The notes: generated from the sequence alone by a model not told the origin. Counted from the first letter of the stretch, positions 20,755 through 31,193 are shown. The stretch: DNA of 64,000 nt from Anaerolineaceae bacterium (GCA_020845515.1 JADLFQ010000042.1:1-64000), one strand, 5' to 3'. Program-made: numbers and translations.

Positions 20755-22239
20755 ATGGCTGAAAAACTGAAAGAAATCCGCAAAGTAATCGCGCTCGATT
20801 CTGTTCCTTTTGAAGAGAGCCAGGTGATCGGCATCTCCAACCTCAGCGCGCTTGAAACCATCCGCAAGGAAGACATCCTGACCTCGCGCGGCGAGTTTGC
20901 CGGATATTTCTGCCAGGATGGGGAAGTCGTCGTCTTTCGCGACCGCATTGGGGCACGCAGCATCTACTATGCTTCGGACGGCAAGTCGGCATCCGTCTCC
21001 ACCGATCTGGGCTGGCTGGCAAAACAGGTGGACACCGCCCCCAACTGGGACTACATCCTCTCGGACTACATGACCTTTCAGATACCTTTCTCAGACGAGA
21101 CCTTTTTCAAGAACATCAAGCGTGTCATGCCCGGCGAGTGGGTGCAGATCAGCAAAACAGGTACCAAGCGGGAGACCTACTGGAAAGTTAAATTTGGCGA
21201 TGAGAAATTTAACGTTCGCCATTTGCGCGATCTGATCTACGACGCGGTTGATTACCGCCTGGGATTGATTGGCAGTTCCTACACCAGCTACCTGAGTGGC
21301 GGGATCGATTCCAGTTCCGCCACCATGCTGGCGCGGCCCGAGGTCAGCTTCTCCGGCTTCTATACCGAAGAAGGCTACTCCGAGATGGACTACATCGAAG
21401 CGGTCATCAAAAAGACAGACAGACCAGAGAAGTACATCCCTGTGCAGATTACTGAACAGAACTTTCAAGCCAACATGTCCTGCCTGCCCGAGATTCTGCC
21501 AAATCCGTGCGCCGGGCTGGGCTTGATTCCGCAGGTCATTGTGTCGCGTGAAGCCGCCAGCCAGGGCTACCAGTACGCGTTCACCGGCGAGGGCGGGGAT
21601 GAGATCTTTCTCGGCTACAATTGGAATACGATTGTGTTAACATTGGCCGAATCGGCGCGGGGGTTGAAGCGCGACCGTTACATGGTGCGTTATGAACCGA
21701 TGATTGACAAAGTCTTAAGCGATGGGTTTGCCACCTTTGCCGGCGGCTTGCTGGCACGCGGCGAGGATATGTTGTACGCCACCCGGCGCATTCTGGATAT
21801 CTGGGATCATGACGACGCAGTGGAGAACAACATTCACACTATCAACCTCAAGATCGGTCTGCCCGCCATCCTATCGCTGGATGAGTGTGTCGGTAAATAT
21901 ACAGGCGTTGAACCGGTCAGCCCGCTGATGGATCATCACATTGTCGAATATGCCTGTTCGATCCGTCCGCAGGAGCGCGCCCCCATCCCCAAATACATGC
22001 TGCGCGAAGCCATGGCAGGCATTCTGCCGGAGAAGGTACGTATGCGCTATGATAAAATGGGTTTTCCGGTACCGCATGAAAAGTGGAATTGGGATGCCCT
22101 CAAACCTGTAATGCAATCCCTGGCAGATCAAAAGGTCATGGACGTCAATCCTGCAAAACACACCACCATGAACCGGGAAACATGGGCGCTGTACTCCATC
22201 GAAACGTGGCGCCAGTATTATTTTGGAAATGGATCTTAA
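20755..22239 (+). CDS. Asparagine synthase-like amidotransferase lacking N-terminal glutaminase Cys
   Basis: PP-loop YLSGGIDSSSATMLA, FTGEGGDEIFLGYN, RDRIGARSIYY; no MCGI N-terminus. Confidence 0.85.
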   Translation: MAEKLKEIRKVIALDSVPFEESQVIGISNLSALETIRKEDILTSRGEFAGYFCQDGEVVVFRDRIGARSIYYASDGKSASVSTDLGWLAKQVDTAPNWDYILSDYMTFQIPFSDETFFKNIKRVMPGEWVQISKTGTKRETYWKVKFGDEKFNVRHLRDLIYDAVDYRLGLIGSSYTSYLSGGIDSSSATMLARPEVSFSGFYTEEGYSEMDYIEAVIKKTDRPEKYIPVQITEQNFQANMSCLPEILPNPCAGLGLIPQVIVSREAASQGYQYAFTGEGGDEIFLGYNWNTIVLTLAESARGLKRDRYMVRYEPMIDKVLSDGFATFAGGLLARGEDMLYATRRILDIWDHDDAVENNIHTINLKIGLPAILSLDECVGKYTGVEPVSPLMDHHIVEYACSIRPQERAPIPKYMLREAMAGILPEKVRMRYDKMGFPVPHEKWNWDALKPVMQSLADQKVMDVNPAKHTTMNRETWALYSIETWRQYYFGNGS

Positions 22240-22260
22240 ATCGTTTAAGGAGATTGTGAA

Positions 22261-23202
22261 ATGAAAATTTTGATCACTGGAGGAGCCGGTTTTATCGGTT
22301 CCCATCTGGCAGACCGCCTGCTGGCTCGCCGCGATGAGGTTTTGGTAATTGATAATTACGCCACCGGCCGGCACGACAACCTCTCAGCACAGCCCGGACT
22401 GAAAATCGTCGAAGGTACTATTGCGGATGAAGCGCTTGTCAATCGTGTTTTCGACGAGTTTGCCCCCGATGTCGTGATTCACGCTGCGGCTTCTTACAAG
22501 GACCCCCACAACTGGGTGGAAGATGCCCGCACCAACGCGCTTGGCACAGCCGTTATCGTCAAAGCCAGCGAGCGTTTGAATATCAAACGCATGGTGTACT
22601 TTCAAACCGCCCTGTGCTACGGCCTGCACCCCGTCGAGCAGCCCATCACGCTCAGCCACCCGCTCCGTCCCTTCGAGAGCAGCTATGCCATCAGCAAGAC
22701 CGCCGGCGAGAACTACATTTTCCTGAGCAGTCTGGATGCCATTTCCTTCCGCCTGGCAAATGCCTACGGCCCCCGCAATGTTAGCGGTCCCCTGCCAACT
22801 TTTTTCCACCGCCTCACCAATAACAAAGCTTGCTTCGTCATGGATACCCGCCGGGACTTCATCTATGTCCAGGACCTCATTAACGTCGTTCTCAAGGCAA
22901 TTGACGGCCAGGGTTCGCGCGGCGCGTACCATGTCTCTTCCGGCAGCGATTATGCCATCAAGGAACTGTACGACGCCACCCTCAAAGCCATGACAATCCA
23001 GCCCGAACAGGATGTGGAAGTCCGTCCGCGCAACCCGGATGACGCTTTCACTATCCTGCTTGACCCTTCCAAAACCAACAGCGATTTTAACTGGAAAGTT
23101 ACAACTCCGCTGGAACAAGGCGTCAAAGATGCAATCGAATGGTACCGCACCCACGATCTCGTAGAAACCTATACGCACCTCAAGGCGATAGACACAAAAT
23201 AG
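22261..23202 (+). CDS. NAD-dependent epimerase/dehydratase (extended SDR)
   Basis: MKILITGGAGFIGSHLADRLL; YAISK active-site motif. Confidence 0.9.
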   Translation: MKILITGGAGFIGSHLADRLLARRDEVLVIDNYATGRHDNLSAQPGLKIVEGTIADEALVNRVFDEFAPDVVIHAAASYKDPHNWVEDARTNALGTAVIVKASERLNIKRMVYFQTALCYGLHPVEQPITLSHPLRPFESSYAISKTAGENYIFLSSLDAISFRLANAYGPRNVSGPLPTFFHRLTNNKACFVMDTRRDFIYVQDLINVVLKAIDGQGSRGAYHVSSGSDYAIKELYDATLKAMTIQPEQDVEVRPRNPDDAFTILLDPSKTNSDFNWKVTTPLEQGVKDAIEWYRTHDLVETYTHLKAIDTK

Positions 23203-23220
23203 CACCGGAGAAGCTCATCA

Positions 23221-24270
23221 ATGCCCAATGTATTTGCCGAAAAAACAATTTTAATCACAGGCGGAGCCGGTTTTGTTGGCAGTAATCTGGTGCGCTCTCT
23301 CCTCGGTTTGGATGCCGGCGACATCCACGTGGTGGACAACCTGCTCTCTTCCGAGCGCGCCAATTTACCTGCAGACCCACGGGTGCATTTTACGAAGGAC
23401 TCAATTGCATCGGACCAAGTGCTCAACCATCTTCAGGATGAGTACGACTTTATCTTTCACCTAAGCACCTACCACGGCAACCAGAGCTCGATGCACAACC
23501 CGCTGGCCGACCATGAGAACAACCTGCTCACCACTCTCAAACTGCTGGAACGCGTCAAAAGCTTCAAACATCTCAAGAAACTGGTTTATTCCGGCGCGGG
23601 CTGCGCTGTAGCAGAAAAGACATACGACGACGCCCAGGCCACCCTGGAAGACGCCCCCATTTCAGTGAACTTCGACAGCCCCTATTCAATCTCAAAAATC
23701 GTCGGCGAATTTTACCTGGTGTATTATCATAACCAACACGGCGTTCCCGCTGTGCGCGCCCGCTTTCAAAACGTCTATGGACCCGGGGAAATTCTGGGCG
23801 CTGGTGAGTGGCGCGGCACCCCCGCCACCGTATGGCGCAACGTCACCCCCACTTTCATCTATAAAGCCCTGAAGGGCGAACCGTTGCCGCTGGAAGGAGA
23901 AGGCCTGACCAGCCGCGACTTCATTTTCGTCGAAGATATCGTACGCGGCCTGCTGGCTTGTGCCGAAAACGGCGCACCCGGCGACGCGTACAACCTCGCC
24001 AGCGGCATCGAAACCAGCATCCGCCAACTGGCCGATACGATCAATGAACTCACCGGCAACCCTGCACCGCTGCGCCTCCTGCCGCGCCGCACATGGGACC
24101 ATTCCGGCCGCCGCTTTGGCAGTACCAAAAAATCAAAAGAGAAGCTCGGTTTTGCCGCTCAAGTCAGTCTGCGCCAAGGGCTGGAGCGCACCGTAGATTG
24201 GACACGCCAGAACCTGAAATTGATCGAAAGCTGTATTCAAAAACACGCCAGTCATATGCCGCCCGCATGA
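23221..24270 (+). CDS. NAD-dependent epimerase/dehydratase (extended SDR)
   Basis: ILITGGAGFVGSNLVRSLL; YSISK active-site motif. Confidence 0.9.
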   Translation: MPNVFAEKTILITGGAGFVGSNLVRSLLGLDAGDIHVVDNLLSSERANLPADPRVHFTKDSIASDQVLNHLQDEYDFIFHLSTYHGNQSSMHNPLADHENNLLTTLKLLERVKSFKHLKKLVYSGAGCAVAEKTYDDAQATLEDAPISVNFDSPYSISKIVGEFYLVYYHNQHGVPAVRARFQNVYGPGEILGAGEWRGTPATVWRNVTPTFIYKALKGEPLPLEGEGLTSRDFIFVEDIVRGLLACAENGAPGDAYNLASGIETSIRQLADTINELTGNPAPLRLLPRRTWDHSGRRFGSTKKSKEKLGFAAQVSLRQGLERTVDWTRQNLKLIESCIQKHASHMPPA

Positions 24271-25454
24271 AAGACCGTATTAAAACCCTGGTGCTGGACG
24301 CCAATGGGTTCGGCTGGAAGCCCGTGGTTGCAGACACCCTGCTTCAAGGGGTCTTGCATATTCACGATTCGTCGAAACTGCCCCCATGGGTGCCCAAAAT
24401 CTCGCTGCTCCAGCGCGCTCTCAACCGGCATTATGAGGCGCTTTCGTACGTCATGGATTGGCGTGAAGAACTGGAGCGCGCCCCGGAGTTGGATGTTGAA
24501 GTGTGCAATATCAACAATTTGCTGGCGTTTACAAAAGCCCAGCGCGCGCTTGTAGAATATCCGCTTGTGATCATTTTGCACGCAGCCGCTGGCGACAGCA
24601 TGGTGCTGCTCTTGCGAGCTATTCGCTGGTTCCAAAAACGGCGCGGCAAGACCATATTGTTTATCGGCAATGAGTATGATCTTTTAGATCAAAAGATTCA
24701 TTTTATTCAGGAAGCAGGCGTTGAATATATCGGCAGCCAGCTTCCTGAAGCAACAGCGCGTTGGTTGTACGCCGAATGCGTCAACAGCAAAGTACTGCCG
24801 ATGCCGCATGCGCTCAACCCCCGCTTGTACCACCCCGGCGATGGACAAAAACGCCCCATCGAGCTCGGTTTTCGCGGCGCGCGTTACCCCTTATTCATCG
24901 GAGACACTGAGCGCAACGACCTGCTGGACGATTTTGAGCGCGGCGCCTCTGCCTGGGGGTTGAACATTGATTTTGGTTACAAGACCATCCGGCGGGGCAA
25001 TTGGGCTGAATTTTTGCGAAGCTGCAAGGCAGTGATCGGCGCCGAAGCAGGTACTTATTATCTCGATAAGCGCGGTCATGCCATTACTTCCGCCCGGCGC
25101 TACCAACACAACCACCCGCGGGCGCGCCTTAAAGAAATTAAGGAGCAATTTTTTAACCCCTTAACCAATTACATTTCCGGAAAATGTATCTCCTCGCGGC
25201 ACTTCGAGCCAATCGGCGCCAAGGCCTGCCAGGTCTTGCTGGAGGGGAATTACAACGGCATCCTCAACGCCGATGAGCACTACATCAAAATAAACAAGGA
25301 TAAATCAAACATCGAGGACGTCATCCGGCGATTGCGGGATGAAGAGTATCGCAGACAAATTGTCGAACGCGCCTATGAGCACATCCTGCAAAACCATACT
25401 TACGCCCACCGCGTGCTCAAACTCGTGCAAACACTGGAAGAGGATGGTCTATAG
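24267..25454 (+). CDS. Glycosyltransferase-like protein, paralogue of 19385..20695
   Basis: ATG 24267 overlaps upstream stop; CISSRHFEPIGAKACQVLLEGNYNGILNADEHYIKINKD C-terminal motif. Confidence 0.65.
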   Translation: MKDRIKTLVLDANGFGWKPVVADTLLQGVLHIHDSSKLPPWVPKISLLQRALNRHYEALSYVMDWREELERAPELDVEVCNINNLLAFTKAQRALVEYPLVIILHAAAGDSMVLLLRAIRWFQKRRGKTILFIGNEYDLLDQKIHFIQEAGVEYIGSQLPEATARWLYAECVNSKVLPMPHALNPRLYHPGDGQKRPIELGFRGARYPLFIGDTERNDLLDDFERGASAWGLNIDFGYKTIRRGNWAEFLRSCKAVIGAEAGTYYLDKRGHAITSARRYQHNHPRARLKEIKEQFFNPLTNYISGKCISSRHFEPIGAKACQVLLEGNYNGILNADEHYIKINKDKSNIEDVIRRLRDEEYRRQIVERAYEHILQNHTYAHRVLKLVQTLEEDGL

Positions 25455-25455
25455 G

Positions 25456-26634
25456 ATGGCAGCGGCGCAAGGCGTAAAAACCCGGGTTGCTTTTCTGGTG
25501 CGCTCGCTTGAATACGGCGGCGCCGAGCGCCAGTTAGCCGCGCTTGTCACCCGCATGGACCGGCAGCGTTTCGAGCCTGCCGTGCTGTGCTTCTATCCGG
25601 GTGGTGAATTTGAGGCCGAAATACAAGGTGCAGGTGTCCCCGTGATTCATATAGGCAAAACCGGCCGCTGGGACTGGCTGCGTTTCTTTGTCCGCCTGGT
25701 GCGCAAACTCAAAGAACTGCGCCCGCATATCCTGCACGGCTACCTGGAAACCCCCAACATCCTCAGCGTCCTGCTCAAGCCATTCTTACCCGGTGTGCGG
25801 GTGGTCTTCGGCCTGCGTGCTTCCAACATGAACATGATACTGCATCGCTATCCCTGGGTGATCCGTCTGCCTTACGCCGTCCAGCCTTTTTTCGCGCGGG
25901 GAGCCAGTCTGTGCATTGCCAACTCGCAAGCGGGTAAGGCTTTCTGGTGCAGTAAAGGCATACCGGAAGAAAAGACTCTCGTCATTCCAAACGGCTTCAA
26001 CACACAAAAATTCATCCCCAATCTTGCTCTGGCGGCTCCGCTGCGTGACCTGTGCGGCGTACCGGGTCATACTCCGCTCATCGGTGCAGTCGGCCGCCTG
26101 GATCCGCCAAAAGGCTGCGAGGTCTTCCTTAAAGCAGCTGCTCTTTTGATCTCCGCCAAACCGGAAGTTCGCTTCCTCTGGGTAGGAGATGGCCCACCGG
26201 CCTATCGCGCCGAACTGGTCCAACTGGCAGCTTCGCTGGGGGTCTCACCACAGGTTGTGTGGTTGGGTGCACGCCCGGATGTTGCCAGGTTATACAACGC
26301 CTTCGATATTTTTTGCTCCTCATCTCTTGGAGGAGAGGGTTTTCCCAACGTGCTTGCGGAGGCAATGGCTTGTGGAATCTTCTGCGTCGCGACGTCGGTT
26401 GGCGATACCGCCAGCATCCTGAACGGAGAGGGCTTCATCGTCCCACCAGGTGACCCGCAGGCGCTCGCGGCTGCATTGCAGCGCGCCCTCGACCTTCCGC
26501 CGGAGGTCAGGCAACAGAGCGGCGAGCGCTCCCGCCGGCGCATCATGGAGGAATACTCGATGGACAAGATGGTCAACCGCACCCAAGACGCCCTGGTCAG
26601 GCTGACCTCTCATCCCAAACAGGTAATAAAATGA
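25456..26634 (+). CDS. Glycosyltransferase family 4
   Basis: VAFLVRSLEYGGAERQLAALV; SSSLGGEGFPNVLAEAMACG. Confidence 0.92.
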   Translation: MAAAQGVKTRVAFLVRSLEYGGAERQLAALVTRMDRQRFEPAVLCFYPGGEFEAEIQGAGVPVIHIGKTGRWDWLRFFVRLVRKLKELRPHILHGYLETPNILSVLLKPFLPGVRVVFGLRASNMNMILHRYPWVIRLPYAVQPFFARGASLCIANSQAGKAFWCSKGIPEEKTLVIPNGFNTQKFIPNLALAAPLRDLCGVPGHTPLIGAVGRLDPPKGCEVFLKAAALLISAKPEVRFLWVGDGPPAYRAELVQLAASLGVSPQVVWLGARPDVARLYNAFDIFCSSSLGGEGFPNVLAEAMACGIFCVATSVGDTASILNGEGFIVPPGDPQALAAALQRALDLPPEVRQQSGERSRRRIMEEYSMDKMVNRTQDALVRLTSHPKQVIK

Positions 26635-26700
26635 AAACGCTGCAAACAAATTCCCTCGCTCGCACACGGTTGTACACAAAATGATGGAAAATGAGGCTGC

Positions 26701-27981
26701 ATGAATTTTGAGAAAGTTTGTGTCATCGGGTTAGGCTATATCGGTCTGCCGACCGCCGCGACGCTTGCCGCGCACAGTCTGCAAGTTACCGGCGTGGACA
26801 CCAACGCCCATGTGGTCAGCAATCTACAAAATGGGCAGGTGCATATCCGCGAAGGTGGTTTGAACGCGCTGGTACAATCGGTATTGGAAGCGGGGCGGCT
26901 GACCATCCGCAGCGCGCCTGAAAAAGCCGACGCCTTTATCATTGCCGTCCCCACACCATTCTATGAGGATAAGCGCGCTGACTTGAGCGCCGTCATGCGC
27001 GCCACCGAAGCGATTGCGCCGGTTCTTGCCCCCGGCAACCTCGTCGTCCTCGAATCGACCTCCCCTCCCGGAACCACCCGTAATCTGGTTGTCCCTATTC
27101 TGGAACGTTCCGGCCTGAAAGCTGGCCGCGATTTTTATGTCGCCTATTCTCCCGAACGCGTCCTGCCAGGTCAGATTTTGCGGGAGTTGGTGGAAAATGC
27201 CCGTGTAATCGGGGGAATTGACGCCGCATCTGCCGAGGCGGGTTGTGACCTCTATCGCATATTTGTCAAAGGGGAGATCATCCTAACCGATTGCACCACC
27301 GCGGAGATGGTCAAGCTTATGGAGAACACCTCCCGCGACATTAATATCGCCATTGCCAACGAATTCTCGCGCCTGGCAGACCATCTTGGCATTGATATAT
27401 GGGAGGCGGTGAAGATTGCCAACCTGCACCCGCGCGTCAATATTCTCCAGCCCGGCCCCGGAGTGGGCGGACATTGCATCAGTGTTGATCCCTGGTTCCT
27501 GGTGGAAGCCGCACCCCACCTCACACCGCTTATTCGGACAGCCCGCCAGGTTAATGACGCCCAGCCACGCTTTGTCCTACAGATCATCGAACGCGCCGCC
27601 GGCGGTTCACTGGCAGGGATGCGCATCGGCATTCTTGGCTTATCCTACAAACCCAATGTGGATGACCTGCGTGAAAGCCCCGCCATTCAGATTGCATATT
27701 TGCTGAAAGAAGCAGGTGCTGTGATAACCGCTTACGAACCCAACTGCCCCGCCGCTGTATTGGAAGGATTGAACACCGTTAGCGCTCTTCAACCGGCCGT
27801 GCAGAATGCGGAACTGTTGGTTTTACTGGTTGCTCATGAAACCTTCCGGCAGTTACAGCCGCAAGAACTGGTGCAACTCACCCCGGCGCGGGCAGTAGTG
27901 GATTGCGTTCACCTATGGAATCACCCGTCCTGGCAGCAAGCCGGGTTCACTGTACACTTTTTGGGAGTGCGAAAGGAGTAG
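26701..27981 (+). CDS. UDP-N-acetyl-D-mannosamine dehydrogenase-like (WecC family)
   Basis: VCVIGLGYIGLPTAATLAAHSLQVTGVD; YSPERVLPGQ; GPGVGGHCISVDPWFL. Confidence 0.92.
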   Translation: MNFEKVCVIGLGYIGLPTAATLAAHSLQVTGVDTNAHVVSNLQNGQVHIREGGLNALVQSVLEAGRLTIRSAPEKADAFIIAVPTPFYEDKRADLSAVMRATEAIAPVLAPGNLVVLESTSPPGTTRNLVVPILERSGLKAGRDFYVAYSPERVLPGQILRELVENARVIGGIDAASAEAGCDLYRIFVKGEIILTDCTTAEMVKLMENTSRDINIAIANEFSRLADHLGIDIWEAVKIANLHPRVNILQPGPGVGGHCISVDPWFLVEAAPHLTPLIRTARQVNDAQPRFVLQIIERAAGGSLAGMRIGILGLSYKPNVDDLRESPAIQIAYLLKEAGAVITAYEPNCPAAVLEGLNTVSALQPAVQNAELLVLLVAHETFRQLQPQELVQLTPARAVVDCVHLWNHPSWQQAGFTVHFLGVRKE

Positions 27982-28013
27982 CCGGCCGGTCGCTTTGACC
28001 ACCGGATGGTGCC

Positions 28014-29117
28014 ATGCCTGAAAACAGCTCCGCCAGGGTTGCCCTTTTCTTACCGGACCTCCGCCCCGGCGGCGCCGAGCGTGTAATGTTACAGCTTGCC
28101 GGGGGGTTTTACGAGGCCGGCTACCCGGTTGACCTGGTCGTCGTCCATGCCGTGGGCGCACTATACGATGAAATTCCACCTGGCGTGCGGTTGATTGATC
28201 TTAAGGCGAGCAGTGAATACACCTGCCTTCCTGCTTTGCTGCGCTATTTGCGCCAGAACAAGCCGCGCACCTTGCTTTCCACCATGATTCTTGCCAATTG
28301 GTTGGTGCTCCTGGCGGTCAAACTCATCGGCTTAAAGACGCGGGTCATTTTGAGGGCAGCCACCACCGTTTCCCGCCAATGGCGCTCATCGGCTTTCAAG
28401 AAATGGCTGGAACGCCTCCTCGTTCATTTGCTCTACCCGCACTCCGATGGCATTGTCGCCGTCTCACAGGGTGTTGCGCGAGACCTGATCTCGTATGCGC
28501 ATGTGCCCCCCGGCCATATCCAGGTGATCCCCAACCCAATCATCTCCGAAGCGATGCTCCAAAAATCTCTCCAGCCTCTGCCATCCAGCTTTGAGCTTTC
28601 CAGCCAAGTCCCGCTGATCCTTTCTGCAGGGCGGTTGGAGCCCGAAAAAGACTTCCCAACCCTGCTGCGGGCTTTTGCGCTCGTCCGGCGCGAGAGGCCA
28701 GCGCAGTTGCTCATCTTGGGCGAAGGGAAGGAGCGCCGCTCCCTTTCCGCCTTGATCGAAGCACTCAACATTTCAACAGACGTGCAGATGCCCGGATACG
28801 CACAAAACCCATTGGCGTACATGCGTAATGCCGGTGCTTTTGTGCTTTCTTCAGCCTGGGAGGGACTCCCCAACGTTCTGATCGAAGCAATGGCTTGCGA
28901 TTGCCCGGTGATCAGCACCGATTGTTCCAGCGGACCGGCTGAAATTCTCAACGGGGGAAAATACGGCTACCTGGCGCCCGTAGGTGATTATGAAGCAATT
29001 GCAGCCGCGATCCACTCGGTGCTGGACGGTGAGAAGCGTCTGCCCCCGCCGGAATGGCTGGAGCAATACCGTGTGGAGCGGGTAGTGGCGCAGTATCTTG
29101 CTATCCTGGGCTTTTAG
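28014..29117 (+). CDS. Glycosyltransferase family 4
   Basis: LRPGGAERVMLQLAGGF; SSAWEGLPNVLIEAMACDCPVISTDC. Confidence 0.92.
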   Translation: MPENSSARVALFLPDLRPGGAERVMLQLAGGFYEAGYPVDLVVVHAVGALYDEIPPGVRLIDLKASSEYTCLPALLRYLRQNKPRTLLSTMILANWLVLLAVKLIGLKTRVILRAATTVSRQWRSSAFKKWLERLLVHLLYPHSDGIVAVSQGVARDLISYAHVPPGHIQVIPNPIISEAMLQKSLQPLPSSFELSSQVPLILSAGRLEPEKDFPTLLRAFALVRRERPAQLLILGEGKERRSLSALIEALNISTDVQMPGYAQNPLAYMRNAGAFVLSSAWEGLPNVLIEAMACDCPVISTDCSSGPAEILNGGKYGYLAPVGDYEAIAAAIHSVLDGEKRLPPPEWLEQYRVERVVAQYLAILGF

Positions 29118-29140
29118 GCGATGAGCCAGAGAGGAACACC

Positions 29141-31057
29141 ATGTGCGGCATAACAGGATTTCTGGAACCAGCGCACCATATGAATGCTGCTGAGCTTCAC
29201 GCGCGTGCTGTCCGCCTGGCAGATGCCATTCAACACCGCGGGCCCGATGACAGCGGTGCCTGGGTGGACGAAAACACTGGCCTTGCGATGGGCTTTCGCC
29301 GCCTGGAGGTTCACAATCTCTCCCCTCTCGACCGCCAGCCGATGTTTTCTGCAGATGAACGCTATATCATTGTCTTCGACGGCGAAATCTATAACCGCGT
29401 CAAGTTGCGTGAACAGCTTCGTACACAGGGGCGATTTCTCCGCGGGCGTTCGGATGCCGGGATCATTCTGGCGGGAATGGTACAGTGGGGTCTGCTGCCA
29501 ACACTCGAACGGCTGAACGGCATGTTCGCCTTTGCCTTATGGGATTGCCGTGAGCGGCGGCTCTTTTTAGCGCGCGATCGCATGGGAGTCAAACCGCTTT
29601 ACTATGGCTGGTCGGGCGGGGTGTTTTTGTTCGCTTCCGAACTGAAAGCCATGCGGAAGCACCCTGCTTTCCACGCCAGCGTCAACCCGGACGCCCTCAC
29701 GCTATTGCTGCGCTACGGCTACATCCCCGCTCCGCATACCATCTATCATGGTATTCATAAACTCCAGCCGGGCACGGCGCTGGAAGTTGCACCCGATGGC
29801 TCAGCAGGCACACCTCAAGTCTTTTGGTCAGCCCGGCAAACCGCCGTACAGGGGGTTCTGCACCCCTTTAATGGCAGCGAAAGAGATGCCGTTGACCAAT
29901 TGGATACCCTCCTGCGCGACAGCATTGGCTTGCGCATGGCCGCCGATGTACCTTTGGGAGCATTTCTCTCCGGGGGCATCGATTCCTCAACCATCGTAGC
30001 GCAAATGCAGGTGCAAAGCAGCCGCCCGGTCAAAACGTTTACTCTCGGGTTTTCCGAAGCCGGTTTCAACGAGGCGGAGCACGCGCGCGCGATTGCCCGC
30101 CATTTGCAAACCGAACACACAGAACTGGTCGTCACCTCACAAGACGCCCTGGGAGTTATCCCACTGCTGCCGGAAATATACGACGAACCGTTTGCCGACT
30201 CCTCCCAGATCCCCACCTACCTGGTCTCCCGTCTGGCACGCCAACAGGTGGCGGTCGTCCTGTCCGGCGATGGAGGCGACGAGCTCTTCGCCGGCTACAA
30301 CCGCTATCGAGGCTTAAGCCGGTTGTGGAAGGATGTGGGTTGGGTTCCGCAACCGTTACGCCTGCTGGCAAAAGACACGCTGGATCTTCTATCAGCCAGC
30401 GGATTGAATCAAGCCCGCTTGCCGCTCTTCCTGCAAAAAGCGCTGCGCGACCGGCATATATTGCCTGCCCCAACTCCGCAGTCACTCTACCATCGGTTTA
30501 TTTCTTTATGGCAGCAGCCGGCTGCCGCCCTACGAAACGGAATGGAGCCACCCACAAACCTGACAGACCCAAACCAGTGGCCTTCCGAACTCGACTTTGA
30601 CCACTGGATGATGTATATGGACCTGAGTACTTCCCTGCCGGATGATAGTCTGGTCAAGACCGACCGCGCCGGCATGGCTGTCAGCCTGGAAACTCGCGCT
30701 CCCCTGCTGGATGATCATCGTCTGATCGAGTTCGCCTGGCGCATCCCGCTTGGCATGAAAATTCGAAACGGGCATGGCAAATGGCTGCTGCGCCAGGCGC
30801 TTTGTCGCTATGTCCCCCCCGTGTTGGTGGAGCGCCCCAAGCAAGGCTTCATGATCCCGCTGGCGGACTGGCTGCGCGGCCCCCTGCGCCCGTGGGCGGA
30901 GGCACAATTCGTCCCCACGCGTCTGGCGCAGGAAGGGTTCTTCAAACCTGCCATGATCCGGGAGAAGTGGCAGCAATTCCTGGAGGGAAAGAACGCCGCC
31001 TCCATGGAACTGTGGACAGTGCTGATGTTCCAAGCCTGGCTGGCACACAACAGATAA
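29141..31057 (+). CDS. asnB: Asparagine synthase (glutamine-hydrolysing)
   Basis: Intact MCGITGFLEP N-terminus, QHRGPDDSGAW, FDGEIYN, FLSGGIDSSTIVAQM, LSGDGGDELFAGYNRY. Track ORF begins upstream; ATG-TGC-GGC at 29141 gives the Cys2 start. Confidence 0.94.
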   Translation: MCGITGFLEPAHHMNAAELHARAVRLADAIQHRGPDDSGAWVDENTGLAMGFRRLEVHNLSPLDRQPMFSADERYIIVFDGEIYNRVKLREQLRTQGRFLRGRSDAGIILAGMVQWGLLPTLERLNGMFAFALWDCRERRLFLARDRMGVKPLYYGWSGGVFLFASELKAMRKHPAFHASVNPDALTLLLRYGYIPAPHTIYHGIHKLQPGTALEVAPDGSAGTPQVFWSARQTAVQGVLHPFNGSERDAVDQLDTLLRDSIGLRMAADVPLGAFLSGGIDSSTIVAQMQVQSSRPVKTFTLGFSEAGFNEAEHARAIARHLQTEHTELVVTSQDALGVIPLLPEIYDEPFADSSQIPTYLVSRLARQQVAVVLSGDGGDELFAGYNRYRGLSRLWKDVGWVPQPLRLLAKDTLDLLSASGLNQARLPLFLQKALRDRHILPAPTPQSLYHRFISLWQQPAAALRNGMEPPTNLTDPNQWPSELDFDHWMMYMDLSTSLPDDSLVKTDRAGMAVSLETRAPLLDDHRLIEFAWRIPLGMKIRNGHGKWLLRQALCRYVPPVLVERPKQGFMIPLADWLRGPLRPWAEAQFVPTRLAQEGFFKPAMIREKWQQFLEGKNAASMELWTVLMFQAWLAHNR

Positions 31058-31193
31058 ATTCCCCATTTTTTCGGTTTAACCTTTGCCCCCGTCTCCCCGA
31101 CCCTGCTGCGCCTCAGGGGAGAGATCGGAGATGGTATAATTTCAGACGACTACACTACGTGAAAGGCTCATTATTTCCATTCTGAATGCTCCT

